Assembly (NCBI RefSeq): GCF_000150955.2
Contig: NW_002238021.1
Location: forward strand, 1 to 39,563
Origin: Phaeodactylum tricornutum CCAP 1055/1
Taxonomy: Eukaryota; Bacillariophyta; Bacillariophyceae; Surirellales; Neidiaceae
Direction: 5' to 3'
DNA: 39,563 bases
Shown: positions 1 through 9,677 of the stretch, piece by piece
Position numbering within the stretch: position 1 is the stretch's first letter
Layout of the letters: each line of letters opens with the position of its first letter
Notes under the pieces: generated by a model
Databases searched by the model: none
What the model was told of the DNA's origin: nothing
The model's input: the letters and a program-made list of their open reading frames with translations, nothing else
Position numbers and translations under genes: made by a program

Positions 1-15
1 GGTACCCGGGGATCC
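1..15. other. pUC-type polylinker remnant (vector boundary)
   Basis: The first 15 bases, GGTACCCGGGGATCC, are the KpnI-SmaI-BamHI block of the pUC18/19 multiple cloning site. Homology with the right arm stops at position 17, directly after this block, whereas the right arm continues into the rest of the piggyBac gene. The left edge is therefore most likely a cloning or assembly junction and not a biological breakpoint. Confidence 0.85.
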
Positions 16-767
16 CACTTCAGTTGGTGACCTTATTGGTCAAGACTCTGACAATGAGGTGAGATTTTCGCGCCTCGAATATTTTCTGCTCATGTTTCCG
101 CCGACCCAGCTGACTACTATGTGTTGGCTTACAAATACTATGCTTGCTCAACAAAACAAGCATCCAATCACAGCCGGAGAACTTCTTCGGTTCTTTGGAA
201 TCCTCATACTCACCACAAACTTTGAGTTCAGTAGCCAGGCCCAACTATGGTCCACAACTGCACCCTCCCAACAAAGAGGGTGACAAGGAGGATGAGTATC
301 TACCTCATGGTGCAAAGATTATCAAAGAACTTGTTTGTCCTTGGTGGGGGAATGATTGGATTGTGTGTGCTGATTCTTATTTTGCCTCCGTTGTGACAGC
401 TGTCGAGCTTAAGAGGATTGGCTTGAGATTCATTGGGGTTGTGAAGTCAGCCACGAGAATATATCCAAGACACGTGGTTAGCCTACTGCCAATGTACAGG
501 AATAGGAAAGTCTGCTGGACAGAAAGAAAAGCAGAAGGATTTCTACAGTGCCTTACAGTGGGCGTCACCATAGGATGAAGAAATAAACTCAGTATATGGG
601 TATCTATTTATGTGTCAAATGTACAATGGAGCGACTTTATGAAGCGGTAGGTATCTCAGCCGCCTTCGGCTAGATACATAGATGAGACCATGAAATTGGA
701 TAAATAACCCGGAGAACCACTAGTATTTACGTATTAAAAAAAACTACATTGATAAATTGCAACTTAC

Positions 768-958
768 CAAATGTTAAGTTGTTTTTTACACTCTTGTCGG
801 CCCAACTTGGTGTTGGATGCCTTTGGAGACTTCGATCGGGACAATTTTGACGAAATTTTTTTCCCGGTATCTTCCATTGTACGTTTCCTTGTGACTCTAC
901 AATTTTTATCAGATTCATCATCTGATGAAGCGATGAAAGCTTCATCCAAGTCCGCCAT
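768..958 (-). pseudogene. First exon of lost transposon gene, MADLDEAF... (left copy)
   Basis: A minus-strand ATG in strong context (CACCATGGCG) opens about 63 codons of charged, Ser/Lys-rich protein beginning MADLDEAFIASSDDESDKN. The coding stretch ends at a consensus splice donor, TTTG|GTAAGT, near 767. No matching acceptor or downstream exon is visible before the element's TIR about 210 bp away. I infer that this is exon 1 of an autonomous parent whose remaining exons were deleted. The product is not recognised. The right-arm copy differs by one residue (Gln for Arg near the end). Confidence 0.5.
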
Positions 959-997
959 GGTGACTTTTGTGTTTCAACGATTTGGCGTCGAAATCCA

Positions 998-1017
998 CTC
1001 GTGACTCGAGTCACGAG
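998..1017. promoter_or_regulatory. 20-bp perfect palindrome upstream of the exon (left copy)
   Basis: CTCGTGACTCGAGTCACGAG is a perfect dyad about 40 bp upstream of the MADLDEAF start codon. It contains two TGACTC half-sites of the type bound by AP-1/Gcn4-like bZIP factors. A role as an upstream control site is inference. Confidence 0.4.
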
Positions 1018-1448
1018 CTAGACCAAATTTTTTTGGACTATGATGACTCAATCTCTCCTAGGAGTCAGAAATTAAAAAAAAAACTGACTAGAAAGTTCGA
1101 ATCAATTCCTTTCCCACTGTAGGGACAGCAGAGCCATTTGCGCCTTTCTAGAAAAGTTATAGCCAAATGATCATCCTATGGTGACGCCCACTGTTAGCCA
1201 AGGAGCTGGTTGACAACCAGTACAATAGTGTTGGAAGTCGCAAAGTTGGGAGGGATGAGTTGGACAAGGATAGCCCAACAATCTCCAGACCTGGAGAGCC
1301 GCAATGTGGTTTCTCCGCACATCTAACACCCACCAAAAGAAAAAGAAAGAACAAAGATGGTACTATTAAAAACCAAAGACAGCAGGGAAGGTGTTTGGTG
1401 TGTTCCAAGAAGACCACATATGTTTGCTCTGTATGCAAAGTTGTTGAG

Positions 1449-1903
1449 ACAATTGAAAGCAAAGAACCATGGATTTGCTACACAACGGGAGGGCAGCTAT
1501 GCTCTGCCCAACACCTGACTGCCTTGCATGGTAGTTAAAGACTTTATAGTAGTAATTGGATACAAGTAACTCCTATTATTTATGGTAAAAATGTGTTTCT
1601 TAACCATCATAGCTAAATCCCTATTATCTGTATAGTTTTGTACTGTGTCTACAGGATTTGGCCCATTTAAATAATTTTTTTGTGTCAATTGAAGGCAAAG
1701 AACCATGGATTTGCTACACAACGGGAGGGCAGCCATGCTTTGCCCAACACCTGACTACCTTGCATGGTAGTTAAAGACTTTGTAGTACTAAGTGGATACA
1801 AGTAACTCCTAGTATTAATGGTAAAAATGTGTTTCTTAAGCATCATAGCCAAATCCCTATTATCTGTATAGTTTTGTACCGTGTCTACAGGATTTGGCCC
1901 ATT
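1449..1903. repeat. 236-bp tandem duplication of piggyBac 3' end (left copy)
   Basis: Two direct copies with period 236 bp cover the last ~30 codons of the piggyBac C-terminus (from CAATTGAA, then AAAGAACCATGG) and the following untranslated region up to CAGGATTTGGCCCATTT. The copies start near 1449 and 1685 and differ at many single positions, so the duplication is old compared with the palindrome. Confidence 0.88.
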
Positions 1904-1920
1904 TGTTTCTCTATTTCTGC

Positions 1921-1957
1921 GTCCTCAGCTGAGGACAAATGCCTGCCTCAGCTGAGG
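1921..1957. repeat. Twin CCTCAGCTGAGG palindromes at piggyBac terminus (left copy)
   Basis: GTCCTCAGCTGAGGAC (1921-1936, perfect dyad) and CCTCAGCTGAGG (1946-1957) lie just after a degenerate terminal-repeat-like sequence (TTTCTCTATTTCTGCG). The other ends of the two piggyBac elements carry CCTCAATTGAGG or CTCACCTGAGGA-type dyads in the same place. They may be transposase-binding sites; this is inference. Confidence 0.6.
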
Positions 1958-1964
1958 ACAAGGG

Positions 1965-2042
1965 CCTAAGGGGAGGGGTATCCCAGAGTAGTAACTATGT
2001 ACCTCGCTGTATAAAATTTATCCAAAAACTCTTCCTAAGTAA
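1965..2042 (-). repeat. Subtelomeric box (left copy)
   Basis: This is the inverted copy of the box at 31291-31368. Read on the minus strand it contains TTACTTAGGAAGAGTTTTTGG, then ATAAATTTTATACAG, then TACTACTCTGGGATACCCCTCCCCTTAGG. Close relatives lie next to the real telomere at 39084-39159 and 39277-39312. Confidence 0.8.
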
Positions 2043-2545
2043 TTCCTCTGGGATAGCAGGGTTTCCCTCTGGGATGTCTAAGTAATCCCTCTGGGATAGC
2101 AGGGTTTTGCTCTGAGATATCAGGGTTTCCCTCTGGGATATCAAATAAGGTTAAAGCTACTCCTCTGGGATACCTAACTTGCTGACGTCCGGCATACAGC
2201 CTTCACAGTCAGTTGTTCTTCCGCGAATTGTTTGTGTCGTGTATTTCCTCTGGGATATCATATCCTTCCTCTGGGATATCATGCATTCCCTCTGGGATAT
2301 CAAATAGGGTTAGAGCTACTGCTCTTGGATACCTAACCTGCGGACGTCTGGTATACAGCTTTCACATTCACAGTCAGCTATTCTTCCGCGAATTGCTTGT
2401 GTCGTGTATTCCCTCTGGGATATCATATGCTTCCTCTGGGATATCAAGTATTCCCTCTGGGATATCAAATAGGGTTAGAGCTACTCCTCTGGGATACCTA
2501 ACCTGCCGACGTCCGGCATACAGCTTTCTGTTGTTCTTTGCGAAT
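2043..2545. repeat. CTCTGGGATATC minisatellite with ~160-bp higher-order units (left copy)
   Basis: At least twelve near-copies of the core TCCCTCTGGGATATCA occur at roughly 20-bp spacing. From about 2137 they are organised into 159- and 165-bp units, each ending with GGATACCTAACCTGC, GACGTCCGG and CATACAG (unit marks at 2169, 2328 and 2493). An open frame runs through the array at 2213-2680, but its protein is only the translated repeat, so I do not call a gene. Confidence 0.85.
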
Positions 2546-2589
2546 CGTGTTTGCGTCAGCACGTTGTGTGGCTTTGTCGGCCATACGTA

Positions 2590-2920
2590 TCTTTTAATAT
2601 CCACGTGGTGCTCTGTTCATTGGCACTATGATATTCGGACTATGATTCCATTCATCGTTGTCCTGTCGCTTGACCAATGATTCCGCTGCGGCGGAAACCA
2701 TCTAATGCATGGCCATGGCGAAGTCTAACAAAGCACACAAGAGGACTAGTAGTACAGCTTGCAAAGTGCTTTAGAATAAAATAAAGTGAGCACATCATCC
2801 GATGTGCACAAGACTAGACTAAAGTGATGACCCTAGCATCTCATCCTGAGATGTCCTCTAAGGTCATTTGTCCTCAACCTTACTTCCCCATATCCGGGTC
2901 AGTATGGCTCTATCAAATCA
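2590..2920 (-). repeat. Copia 3' LTR (left copy, 331 bp)
   Basis: This is a direct repeat of 8748-9062. Read on the minus strand it begins TGATTTGATAGAGCC, immediately after a polypurine tract (GAGGGGA, 2922-2928), and ends ATATTAAAAGA. It differs from the 5' LTR by about nine substitutions and holds 16 bp (around CTCTAAGGTCATTTG) that the 5' LTR lacks. No matching 5-bp target duplication is visible next to the element. Confidence 0.9.
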
Positions 2921-3083
2921 GTCCCCTCGAGCTAGAACCGCAATACCTCCGCACACAGCAAAAGCTCTTGCGCGTCTAGCCCGATAAAGCACACTCTTCC
3001 AGAGGCTGGCTTCAGAATCCATTTTGGAAACTTCCACAGGGGTTTGGAATACCTTAGTACACCCGTTGTTGGCCTTTGGTCTT

Positions 3084-6000
3084 TTACCAAAGAACCGTAC
3101 CACTCAGCATTCTCAATCGCGGACCAGGAACACTCTTTGTCAGAAAATCACTCAGATTCGTCTCTGTCGGTTCCTTAGCAATTGAGACAATTCCTGCTGC
3201 CTGCGCCTCGCGCGTTCTATGATAATTTATCGCATTGTGCTTCCGCTTCAATGCTGTCTCCGGCACAGTCGAACTGATAACAACCGACTGGTTGTCACAT
3301 AACACATGGGTTGGTCCGTCCAGTCCAACTCCAAGCATCCTCAACTTATACCGCAATCCTTCAATCATGTCAATTGCCGTCCGCATCGCACAAAACTCTG
3401 ACGAGTACGTTGCTGATTCCACCGTGTTCTGCCGCTTCGAGTACCACAAAATTGGCGCACGGTTCACGTAAATCAATACTCCTGTATGCGACCGGCGAGT
3501 CAACCGACACCCGGCATGATCCGCATCAACAAAACACGTCATTGACACTGATCTACCTCGTTGTTCCGGTACGTTAGGCGGAATCGGCTCCGCTGCACCC
3601 GGGTAAAATTCCGACCAATCTTTCTGAACAAACCGTTCAGCATCAAACGTAGGAACTGAATCGTCAAAAACCAAGGTCGACCTTTTGTGAGCCTTCAGAT
3701 ATGCGAAAATATGAAATAGCTGCTGCAATTGCCCTTCGCGTGGCAGCACCAAAAAGCGAGACATCATTGCAACATCCACCAGAATATCGATCCGGCCCAA
3801 TTCACACATCCACCTTAGGACCCCCACTAGACCCTGATAATACGTGACCCTCCTTGCGTCCAATTCCGGACTCTGGTCTAACTCTGGCCTATAGCCAGCA
3901 CTGAGAGGCGTCGATACCCTTGTAGGAAGGCATTTATCAACTTTTGCCAACTCCGTTTCAACATCAGCAATAGCCGGCTTGATGTAGGTCTCCGAAGACA
4001 TCGCCCAGCGAATCTTCGCTGGATCGTCGGAACCCTCAATGCGCCACTTCTTGATCTCAGCTCCAAGATAAGTTGTTGGCTCCGCAACGGTACCGTTCTT
4101 GAGAGTGTACTTGGACTCTAGGTAGTCCATCGTACTTTTCGGGTCATGGCTAATGGCGAGAATATCGTCAGAATACACGAGAACGTACTCCCAGTACTTG
4201 AAACCATCTGGTTTGGTCGCGGGACGCATCCAAACATCAGGATCAGCCTTACTGCTGACATAATCCGCCTCACGTAGGGTTGCAGCCATATGGTCTCTCC
4301 ATCTAGCTCCACTCGACTTTAATCCATATAATGCGCGAACGATCAACACCGGTCGTCCGGCGTTTGATCCAAACTCCTTTCCAGCGCGCGTCCAGACTTT
4401 CTCTTTTGTTTTGGCGTTCAAATATGCGTTCTGTACGTCAGCCGCAAGAATGTCCAAGTCATTTAACGCCGCCAATAGGAACGCGATTCGCACACTGTCC
4501 CTAGAAACAACACTTGCGAATGTCGTATCTTTAGGTGGATCCGTCGTGTGCCCTCCTGCTACTAGGCGTGCTTTCCTTTGTAGTGAAAAGGCCTTGATAT
4601 CGAAAATCATGTGACATTTGATTTCCTTGTAGCCGACCGGCATCCGGTCATCGTCGCGAAATTCAAACGCAGGCATCACATTTTTCATTTCTTTCGCAAT
4701 TCCATCGCGCCAAAATGTGGTCCCCGTTTCCTTATCGATACGAAGTGCTTCTCCGACAGAATGAGGTAACTCAATGCCGTACTTGTGCGACCGCTTCCAG
4801 TATTTCGACTTGACCTTTTTAATTGCCCTGTCTCTAACACGAAGTGCATGCCGTACCCACCAAGCAAATGCAGGCTCTTCAACAATTTTGTTCGCAACTG
4901 CATACTCGGCTACTTCAATTGGGTTCGATTCTTTCAGATCCTTCAACGGAAGCCAAGTCGTCGATCCGTCTTTCCATGATACAAGAAGTTTCCATCCTTT
5001 TGTTGTCATGCGAGGTTTCCGTTCGCCATTCTTACCAGTGGTAAAGCCATCATCCTTGCGAACCGCGTTACCATCAACTTTATGGTCTGTGATCTCTTTC
5101 ATCAAGAGAAACTCACGACCTTCATGGTCAATTTGCGCGTACATATTCTCTGCAATTATGTTGGCCGCATACACGTTGATTGAACCGTCAGGAAGCTCTA
5201 CCTCATACTCACGTGAGTCGAGGATCGGATTGCTGTGACGGGTCCCCACAGGATTGCCATCAGCATCATGTTTCCGAGCCTTTACAACACCACGCAACAA
5301 TTCACCACCAGTTGGTAGTAAGACTTCAGCAGTCAGATATTCGTCCAGGGATTCCGGCGTATAATCGTCGGCTTCGGCCTTTTCGGCAGCCTCTTCGAGA
5401 GGGTGGAAGTCCTTGTCGGCATACCCTTCAAACAGATCATCAGTCGGACCCGAAATTACATTTGCAAGTTGACCATCAATAACCTGGTTTTCTTCTGCAG
5501 TTTTACTGTTTCCAATTCTATTTTCGATGGCTAGATCAAGTTCAGCAAGGTCAGCCTTAAATTCATCGGTAGCGGCTACGTCTGGAAAGACGCGAGCAAC
5601 AGAGGAACGTGCAATTGGGATGCATAACTTTGGAAGAATCCAAAAAGTCATCGCCTGTCCCACATCTGATGCAACTCCGACCCATCGGCCCAATTTCTTC
5701 TTCATTTCAGGGAAAGCAGAAGTTGGGTCGATGAACCAGACAGGCTCATACCAGTCAAATTGCGCGTACTCAGAAATATCGGGGGTGTCCCCTTCCAAAA
5801 GCTCTGTGGCAACTCGACCGTTTAGCGCAGGAATGTCATGAGCAGTTAATCGACGGATAGCCGACACCCATTCACAACAAAAACACCATAGGCGCCGTGG
5901 TGCACGAGAAACCTGCAGTCGGTGCCGAACAGCCTTCTTAATTTCACGAATTTCTCCTTCAGCTCGATTCTGCCACTGGCTGTGTGGCTCCGTTACATGG

Positions 6001-6737
6001 TGATGTATATGGTGACGCTGCTCAATCTCTCTCCAATGTTTGCCACCTCCCTGCTCCTTAGACCCATCATAAACTAGGTCACTCATTACCCCAACATCAT
6101 GTATCCACTTCATTAGTGCATCAGGAGCTTGCTGCTTGGTCTGCAGAGGGTAAATACGCGAATAGGCCGTGTTGGTTGTGAAAACCTGGGCACACTTGTA
6201 CTGGCGGATGGAAATCACGGACGAAAACATGGTGTCGGTGTAAACCTTGGTCCGAATGGTAGGAAATCGTAAATGCGATTGGCGAGTACGATACCGTCGG
6301 GTCAAGGGATGCATCACCGTTCTCACACCTTTCTGCGTTGTTACTTGCAGAGTCCGCTTGGCCGAATCCAGGCCAATATTCCAACGCTTCGACAAAACCT
6401 CAGCTGTCAACGCTGACCGTCTTTCGCTTGATGTCATACCTGAGACGACACAAGTGAAGTCTTCTGAGTCCGGGTACACATCCGAGTCAGCTCTACCGTC
6501 CAACCCGTCTCCACAGTAATCATCCGACGCAACATTAACACAGGAAATAAGGCGGTCCGCCAGATTTGTCTCGCACAATTCAACCTCTGTCAAGGAACGA
6601 AAAGTCTCAAGTATTCGCTGCGAAGCCGCAACAGTTCGTATACCATATGGGTGTGCTGATAGGATTGCGTGGCCAGTGGAAAGTCCCGTTGTGTCTACCA
6701 ATGATACGCTCCGGTCTCTCTTAGCGGCCTCTTCTTC
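3084..6737 (-). pseudogene. Copia pol: integrase, reverse transcriptase, RNase H (left copy)
   Basis: About 1217 codons run from the TGA at 6738-6740 to the stop at 3084. Numbering from the TTG at 6701, the integrase core is seen as YTDTMF (D156), YDGSKE (D212) and NRAEGE (E248). The Ty1/copia RT follows with ADVQNAYLNA (D755) and VYSDDILA (about 843-848), and then RNase H with CFVDADHAG, SSEFCAM and LCDNQS. The frame is uninterrupted, but nothing visible starts translation here because it is the continuation of gag-protease beyond a TGA. It differs from the right copy at five residues noticed (for example Ala/Thr in LSTGHA, Leu/Ser in PKLCIP, Asp/His in LKDLKE). Confidence 0.92.
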
Positions 6738-7343
6738 TCAACGGGCAAAGTCCGTTGAGCAAGGCTCCCACGGCACATCAGAGGTGAGTATGATATGCTC
6801 ACACTCGTCAAGTTCCTGTTGCGTGGGCTTCCGCGACTCCAAAAACGAGAATATACCGCGCAGCTGCAGCGGAATCCGAAGTTGGGAGTCAGGAACATAC
6901 AAAGAGTGCTTGGAGTTGGCGACGTACTGCCGAGGGGCATCGTCAACATCAATGCCAAAGTCTCGCATCTGGTTGGGGGTCAATAGGGTGTTTTTCAATC
7001 TGTCCCCAAAGAATAGGACCTGATTAATAATAAGAAGCACCACTCTCCCGTCTTCTGGTACTGTGTAAGCTGTGGCAACCGTTCCAATGGGGATATTCTT
7101 CAGTGCAGAATATTCACCGGAGAAAGGTCGCACAGTTACGGACTTCTGCGATTCACCAATCAAGACAGTGTTTGCCCCAGCCACGCATGTGTCTGCATGT
7201 GAATCCAACTCGCAGCGGCCCTCACCAAGATGAGTGCATGCGTTGAGATCACAAATGCTGCGTGTAGAGGTGAGGCTCAATATCACTCGATCTGGTAAAA
7301 TGCATTGCTTAGTCCCCGAAACACTGGCATCGGGTGCCGCGTT
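6738..7343 (-). pseudogene. Copia aspartic protease segment (left copy)
   Basis: About 200 codons carry the retropepsin-like active site in ELDSHADTCVAG. The segment is bounded by in-frame TGA codons at 7344-7346 (after gag) and 6738-6740 (before integrase). It is in the same reading frame as both neighbours, so gag, protease and pol are one frame cut by two TGAs, each of which could derive from CGA (Arg) by a CpG-to-TpG change. Both TGAs are shared with the right arm. Confidence 0.85.
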
Positions 7344-8161
7344 TCACGCATCGTGATGCGTTTTCTGCTTCTTCGTTCCGTTTTCAGAAGGAGAAGCGGT
7401 GTCCGCAGTGAATCCGACCGATTTCTTATACGCACCACGGCCAAATTGCAGGCCAGCCGCATCTGAAGTCGGTTCCATTTCACTGCTGGTATGGACTTCC
7501 TTAGTGTCCACAGGCTCACCCCGTGCTACACTGTCAACACTCCTCTCTGATTCCTCGGGTTTCCCTCCTTGCTTCTTTTTATTACGCAGCGATCGCACTT
7601 TTTCCTGTTGGTCCTTGGAAAAACTTTTCCATTCTCCCGGAGTATAACTGCGAGCCGTGACTGCACCCTTGAAGGGAGTCGGGTTGCTGGCTCCTTTCCC
7701 GGTACCTCCTTTCTTACTCCCACCGGAGGCCCCACTACCTGATGTTTGCACATCATTGACCTGTCGAGGCGTGTTTTCGGATTTGCTCGTGGACGAAGAC
7801 ACAAAAGTCTTCACAAAAAGCTGCGCTTCCGGAAAACTGTTCCGATAAGTGGCATTGGTGCGAATTGTGTCACAAACATAACTCAGACTTGGGTCCTTCA
7901 ATGCCTGGACCAAATAAGTCACAAGCTGCCCATCCGGCAACGCAACTCCGTCATTTTTGACCAATTCCGAGATGGCATACTGAAATTTCTGCAACAGCAT
8001 ATCAATATTCCAGTTACAACTTGGACCATTGTATGTCGTAGTTGACAGGATCTTGATGGCATCATCACGACAAACTGACTCGTTTAATGTTCCTTCCGCC
8101 TGTTCCTTTAATTTCAAAATGGACCAGCTTCAGGAGCGTTGGGAGCATCAGCATCAGCCAT
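7344..8161 (-). pseudogene. Copia gag, start region broken (left copy)
   Basis: An ATG at 8161 in good context begins MADADAPNAPEAGPF and reaches TGA after 15 codons. A different frame then opens at 8117 and runs 257 codons to 7344 with a gag-like helical region followed by a Gly/Ser/Lys-rich tail. The abrupt change of frame right after GPF suggests an internal deletion that removed the N-terminal half of gag. No CCHC zinc knuckle is visible. Identification as gag rests on position upstream of the protease in the same frame. Confidence 0.7.
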
Positions 8162-8747
8162 GGTAAGTGGTGGAAACGGTGGGAATTGAGTAAACGGTAG
8201 GACACGGCATTTCGGAAAATTTCGGATGAATTTTCAGAAAAGTGACAAGTTCGAACAACAAAACTGAAAATTGCGAATGACTGGTGACAAAATTGATAAG
8301 TACACGGGTCATTCCGACCCTGTAATCCAGTCATTGTGACTGAAATTATCATAAATCAAATAGGAACGCATCGGTTAAGATACTTTTGTGATTCGTATAA
8401 TCGTTTTGAAGGAGGGGAAAACTCGTGAGATAGATTAACGAAGTATTGACCACAGGCGACCATCTGAAACCACCTGAATTTTACTTAACTGATTTCAAGA
8501 TCAATTGTCAACTGATCGTACCCGCGGATTTAAAAGCCGCTATTGGGCGCGAACCAAGATCTGTTCTGGTTCTTTTTCTCCCACTGCACGGATCACACTG
8601 GTAGGTGTTACGAAACGCGCGACATTACTGTCAAGTTTTACAGATCCGATGAAAAACTCAGTGCAGTCTAGCGCCTGGTACCAATCCACTCGCAAGAGCT
8701 GTGTGGGTAATTTTGCGCATGTTGTATGCGATGGGTTTCTGATAAAC
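8162..8747 (-). other. Copia 5' leader (left copy)
   Basis: About 586 bp lie between the 5' LTR and the gag ATG. Adjacent to the LTR, read on the minus strand, is GTTTATCAGAAACCC, which shares TATCAGA with the common Copia primer-binding site for initiator tRNA-Met; the match is weak. The 1-bp difference between the palindrome arms lies here, near 8695. No gene is seen. Confidence 0.6.
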
Positions 8748-9062
8748 TCTTTTAATATCCACGTGGTGCTCTGTTCATCGGCACTACAATATTCGGACTA
8801 TGATTCCATTCATCATTGTCCTGTCGCTTGACCGACGATTCCGCTGCGGCGGAAACCATCTAATGCATGGCCATGGCGAAGTCTAACAAAGCACACAAGA
8901 GGACTAGTAGTACAGCTTGCAAAGTGCTTTAGAATAAAATAAAGTGAGCACATCATCCAATGTGCACAAGACTAGACTAATGTGATGACCCTAGCATCTC
9001 ATCCTGAGATGTTCCTCAACCTTACTTCCCCATATCCGGGTCAGTATGGCTCTATCAAATCA
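8748..9062 (-). repeat. Copia 5' LTR (left copy, 315 bp)
   Basis: Direct repeat of the 3' LTR at 2590-2920, with the same termini (TGATTTGATAG... and ...TATTAAAAGA on the minus strand). It carries an internal dyad CATCTCATCCTGAGATG and lacks 16 bp present in the 3' LTR. It lies 615 bp from the 3' end of the ATPase gene. Confidence 0.9.
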
Positions 9063-9677
9063 CTTTGGGCCATCATCCGTCTGTGAGATGGCTTTTTTCC
9101 TCATGCGTACCCTGCGGATTATTATTCTTTACTTGAACAAATCCCATTCGAATGCAGAAAGGCAGAAGACCGAACAGCTGTTGGTACAGTTTCCCTTTAT
9201 ATCTGCCGTTGGATGGAAGAGTGACTGCTATGACGGCACAAGATGAGGCAGGTATTGGAAGTGATATCCATAGTCAATAGGCTCCCAAGTTGACATGATA
9301 AACGCTATCTTGTTCCAATCATTACAGCATGCCGTCAACAAAACTGAGTCCCTTTCCTCCAACGGTATCGACACAGCCTTTGTTTGGTTTCTCAAAGGTG
9401 CTGCTACACTGTGCCTCCATATACGCAGTCAGTAAGTGTCTAACTGTAAAAGAATACACAATATTTCCTTTGCTCATAGTCAGTTCAAAAACATGCTTAT
9501 AAAATCACAGGTCTGGTGATATTTCCTCTTCTGGGGCTGGAAGCCAAGTTCTCTGCGGCATCCAGCATTTGTGAGATATATTTTTACTGACGAGAAAGTG
9601 AGAGGCTTTATCCTTTTAATATATTTTCGGAGGGTTACTCGAAGGTGTGCACGGAATTGTAGAAGTTAACGGAATAT
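9063..9677. other. Intergenic, ATPase 3' flank (left copy)
   Basis: About 615 bp between the Copia 5' LTR and the ATPase stop codon. It is AT-rich near the gene and should contain the ATPase 3' UTR. I see no coding signature, repeat or RNA gene in it. Confidence 0.6.

Larger units (their letters stand above)
556..1193. mobile_element. 638-bp TIR transposon, TTA target duplication (left copy)
   Basis: The ends are perfect 23-bp terminal inverted repeats beginning CAGTGGGCGTCACCATAGGA. They are flanked by TTA direct repeats (553-555 and 1194-1196). Removing the element together with one TTA restores an open piggyBac frame across the site (FYSALAKELVDN), which confirms insertion into that gene. 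A TTA duplication fits the PIF/Harbinger superfamily; CAGT termini are also seen in Tc1/mariner, whose duplication is TA. Inside are a first-exon-like ORF (768-958, minus) and a short hairpin at about 650-677. It is too small to encode a transposase, so it is non-autonomous. Confidence 0.88.
17..1538 (+). pseudogene. piggyBac-like transposase remnant (left copy)
   Basis: Fragments of a DDE_Tnp_1_7 (piggyBac) transposase occur in different frames. Positions 59-283 encode the conserved stretch with RLEYFLLMFP and ITAGELLRFFGILILTTNFEF. About 270-550 encodes the CADSYFASV and GLRFIGV segment. About 1197-1538 encodes the C-terminus with a Cys-rich zinc domain (CLVCSKKTTYVCSVC, then CYT, CSAQH and LHGS). 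Compared with the second piggyBac gene at 34549-36827, two internal stretches are missing: one holds the first catalytic Asp (CIDES), the other the third (MIDRHN). A 638-bp transposon interrupts it at 556-1193. The vector boundary removes the N-terminus here; the right-arm copy retains it. It cannot encode an active transposase. Confidence 0.85.

Noticed and set aside
2213-2680. 155-codon open frame (MFFRELFVSCISSGISYPSS...)
   Set aside because: The frame is the translation of the CTCTGGGATATC minisatellite; its protein is only a repeat and it has no codon or domain signature.
8505-8831. 108-codon frame in the Copia leader
   Set aside because: The right-arm copy is truncated by the 1-bp indel and the frame has no similarity; it spans leader and LTR.
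2585-9067. Target-site duplication around the Copia element
   Set aside because: Flanking 5-mers do not match (ACGTA before 2590, CTTTG after 9062). A loose similarity in the wider flanks (GGCCATACGT and GGGCCATCATCCGT) is not in duplicated register.
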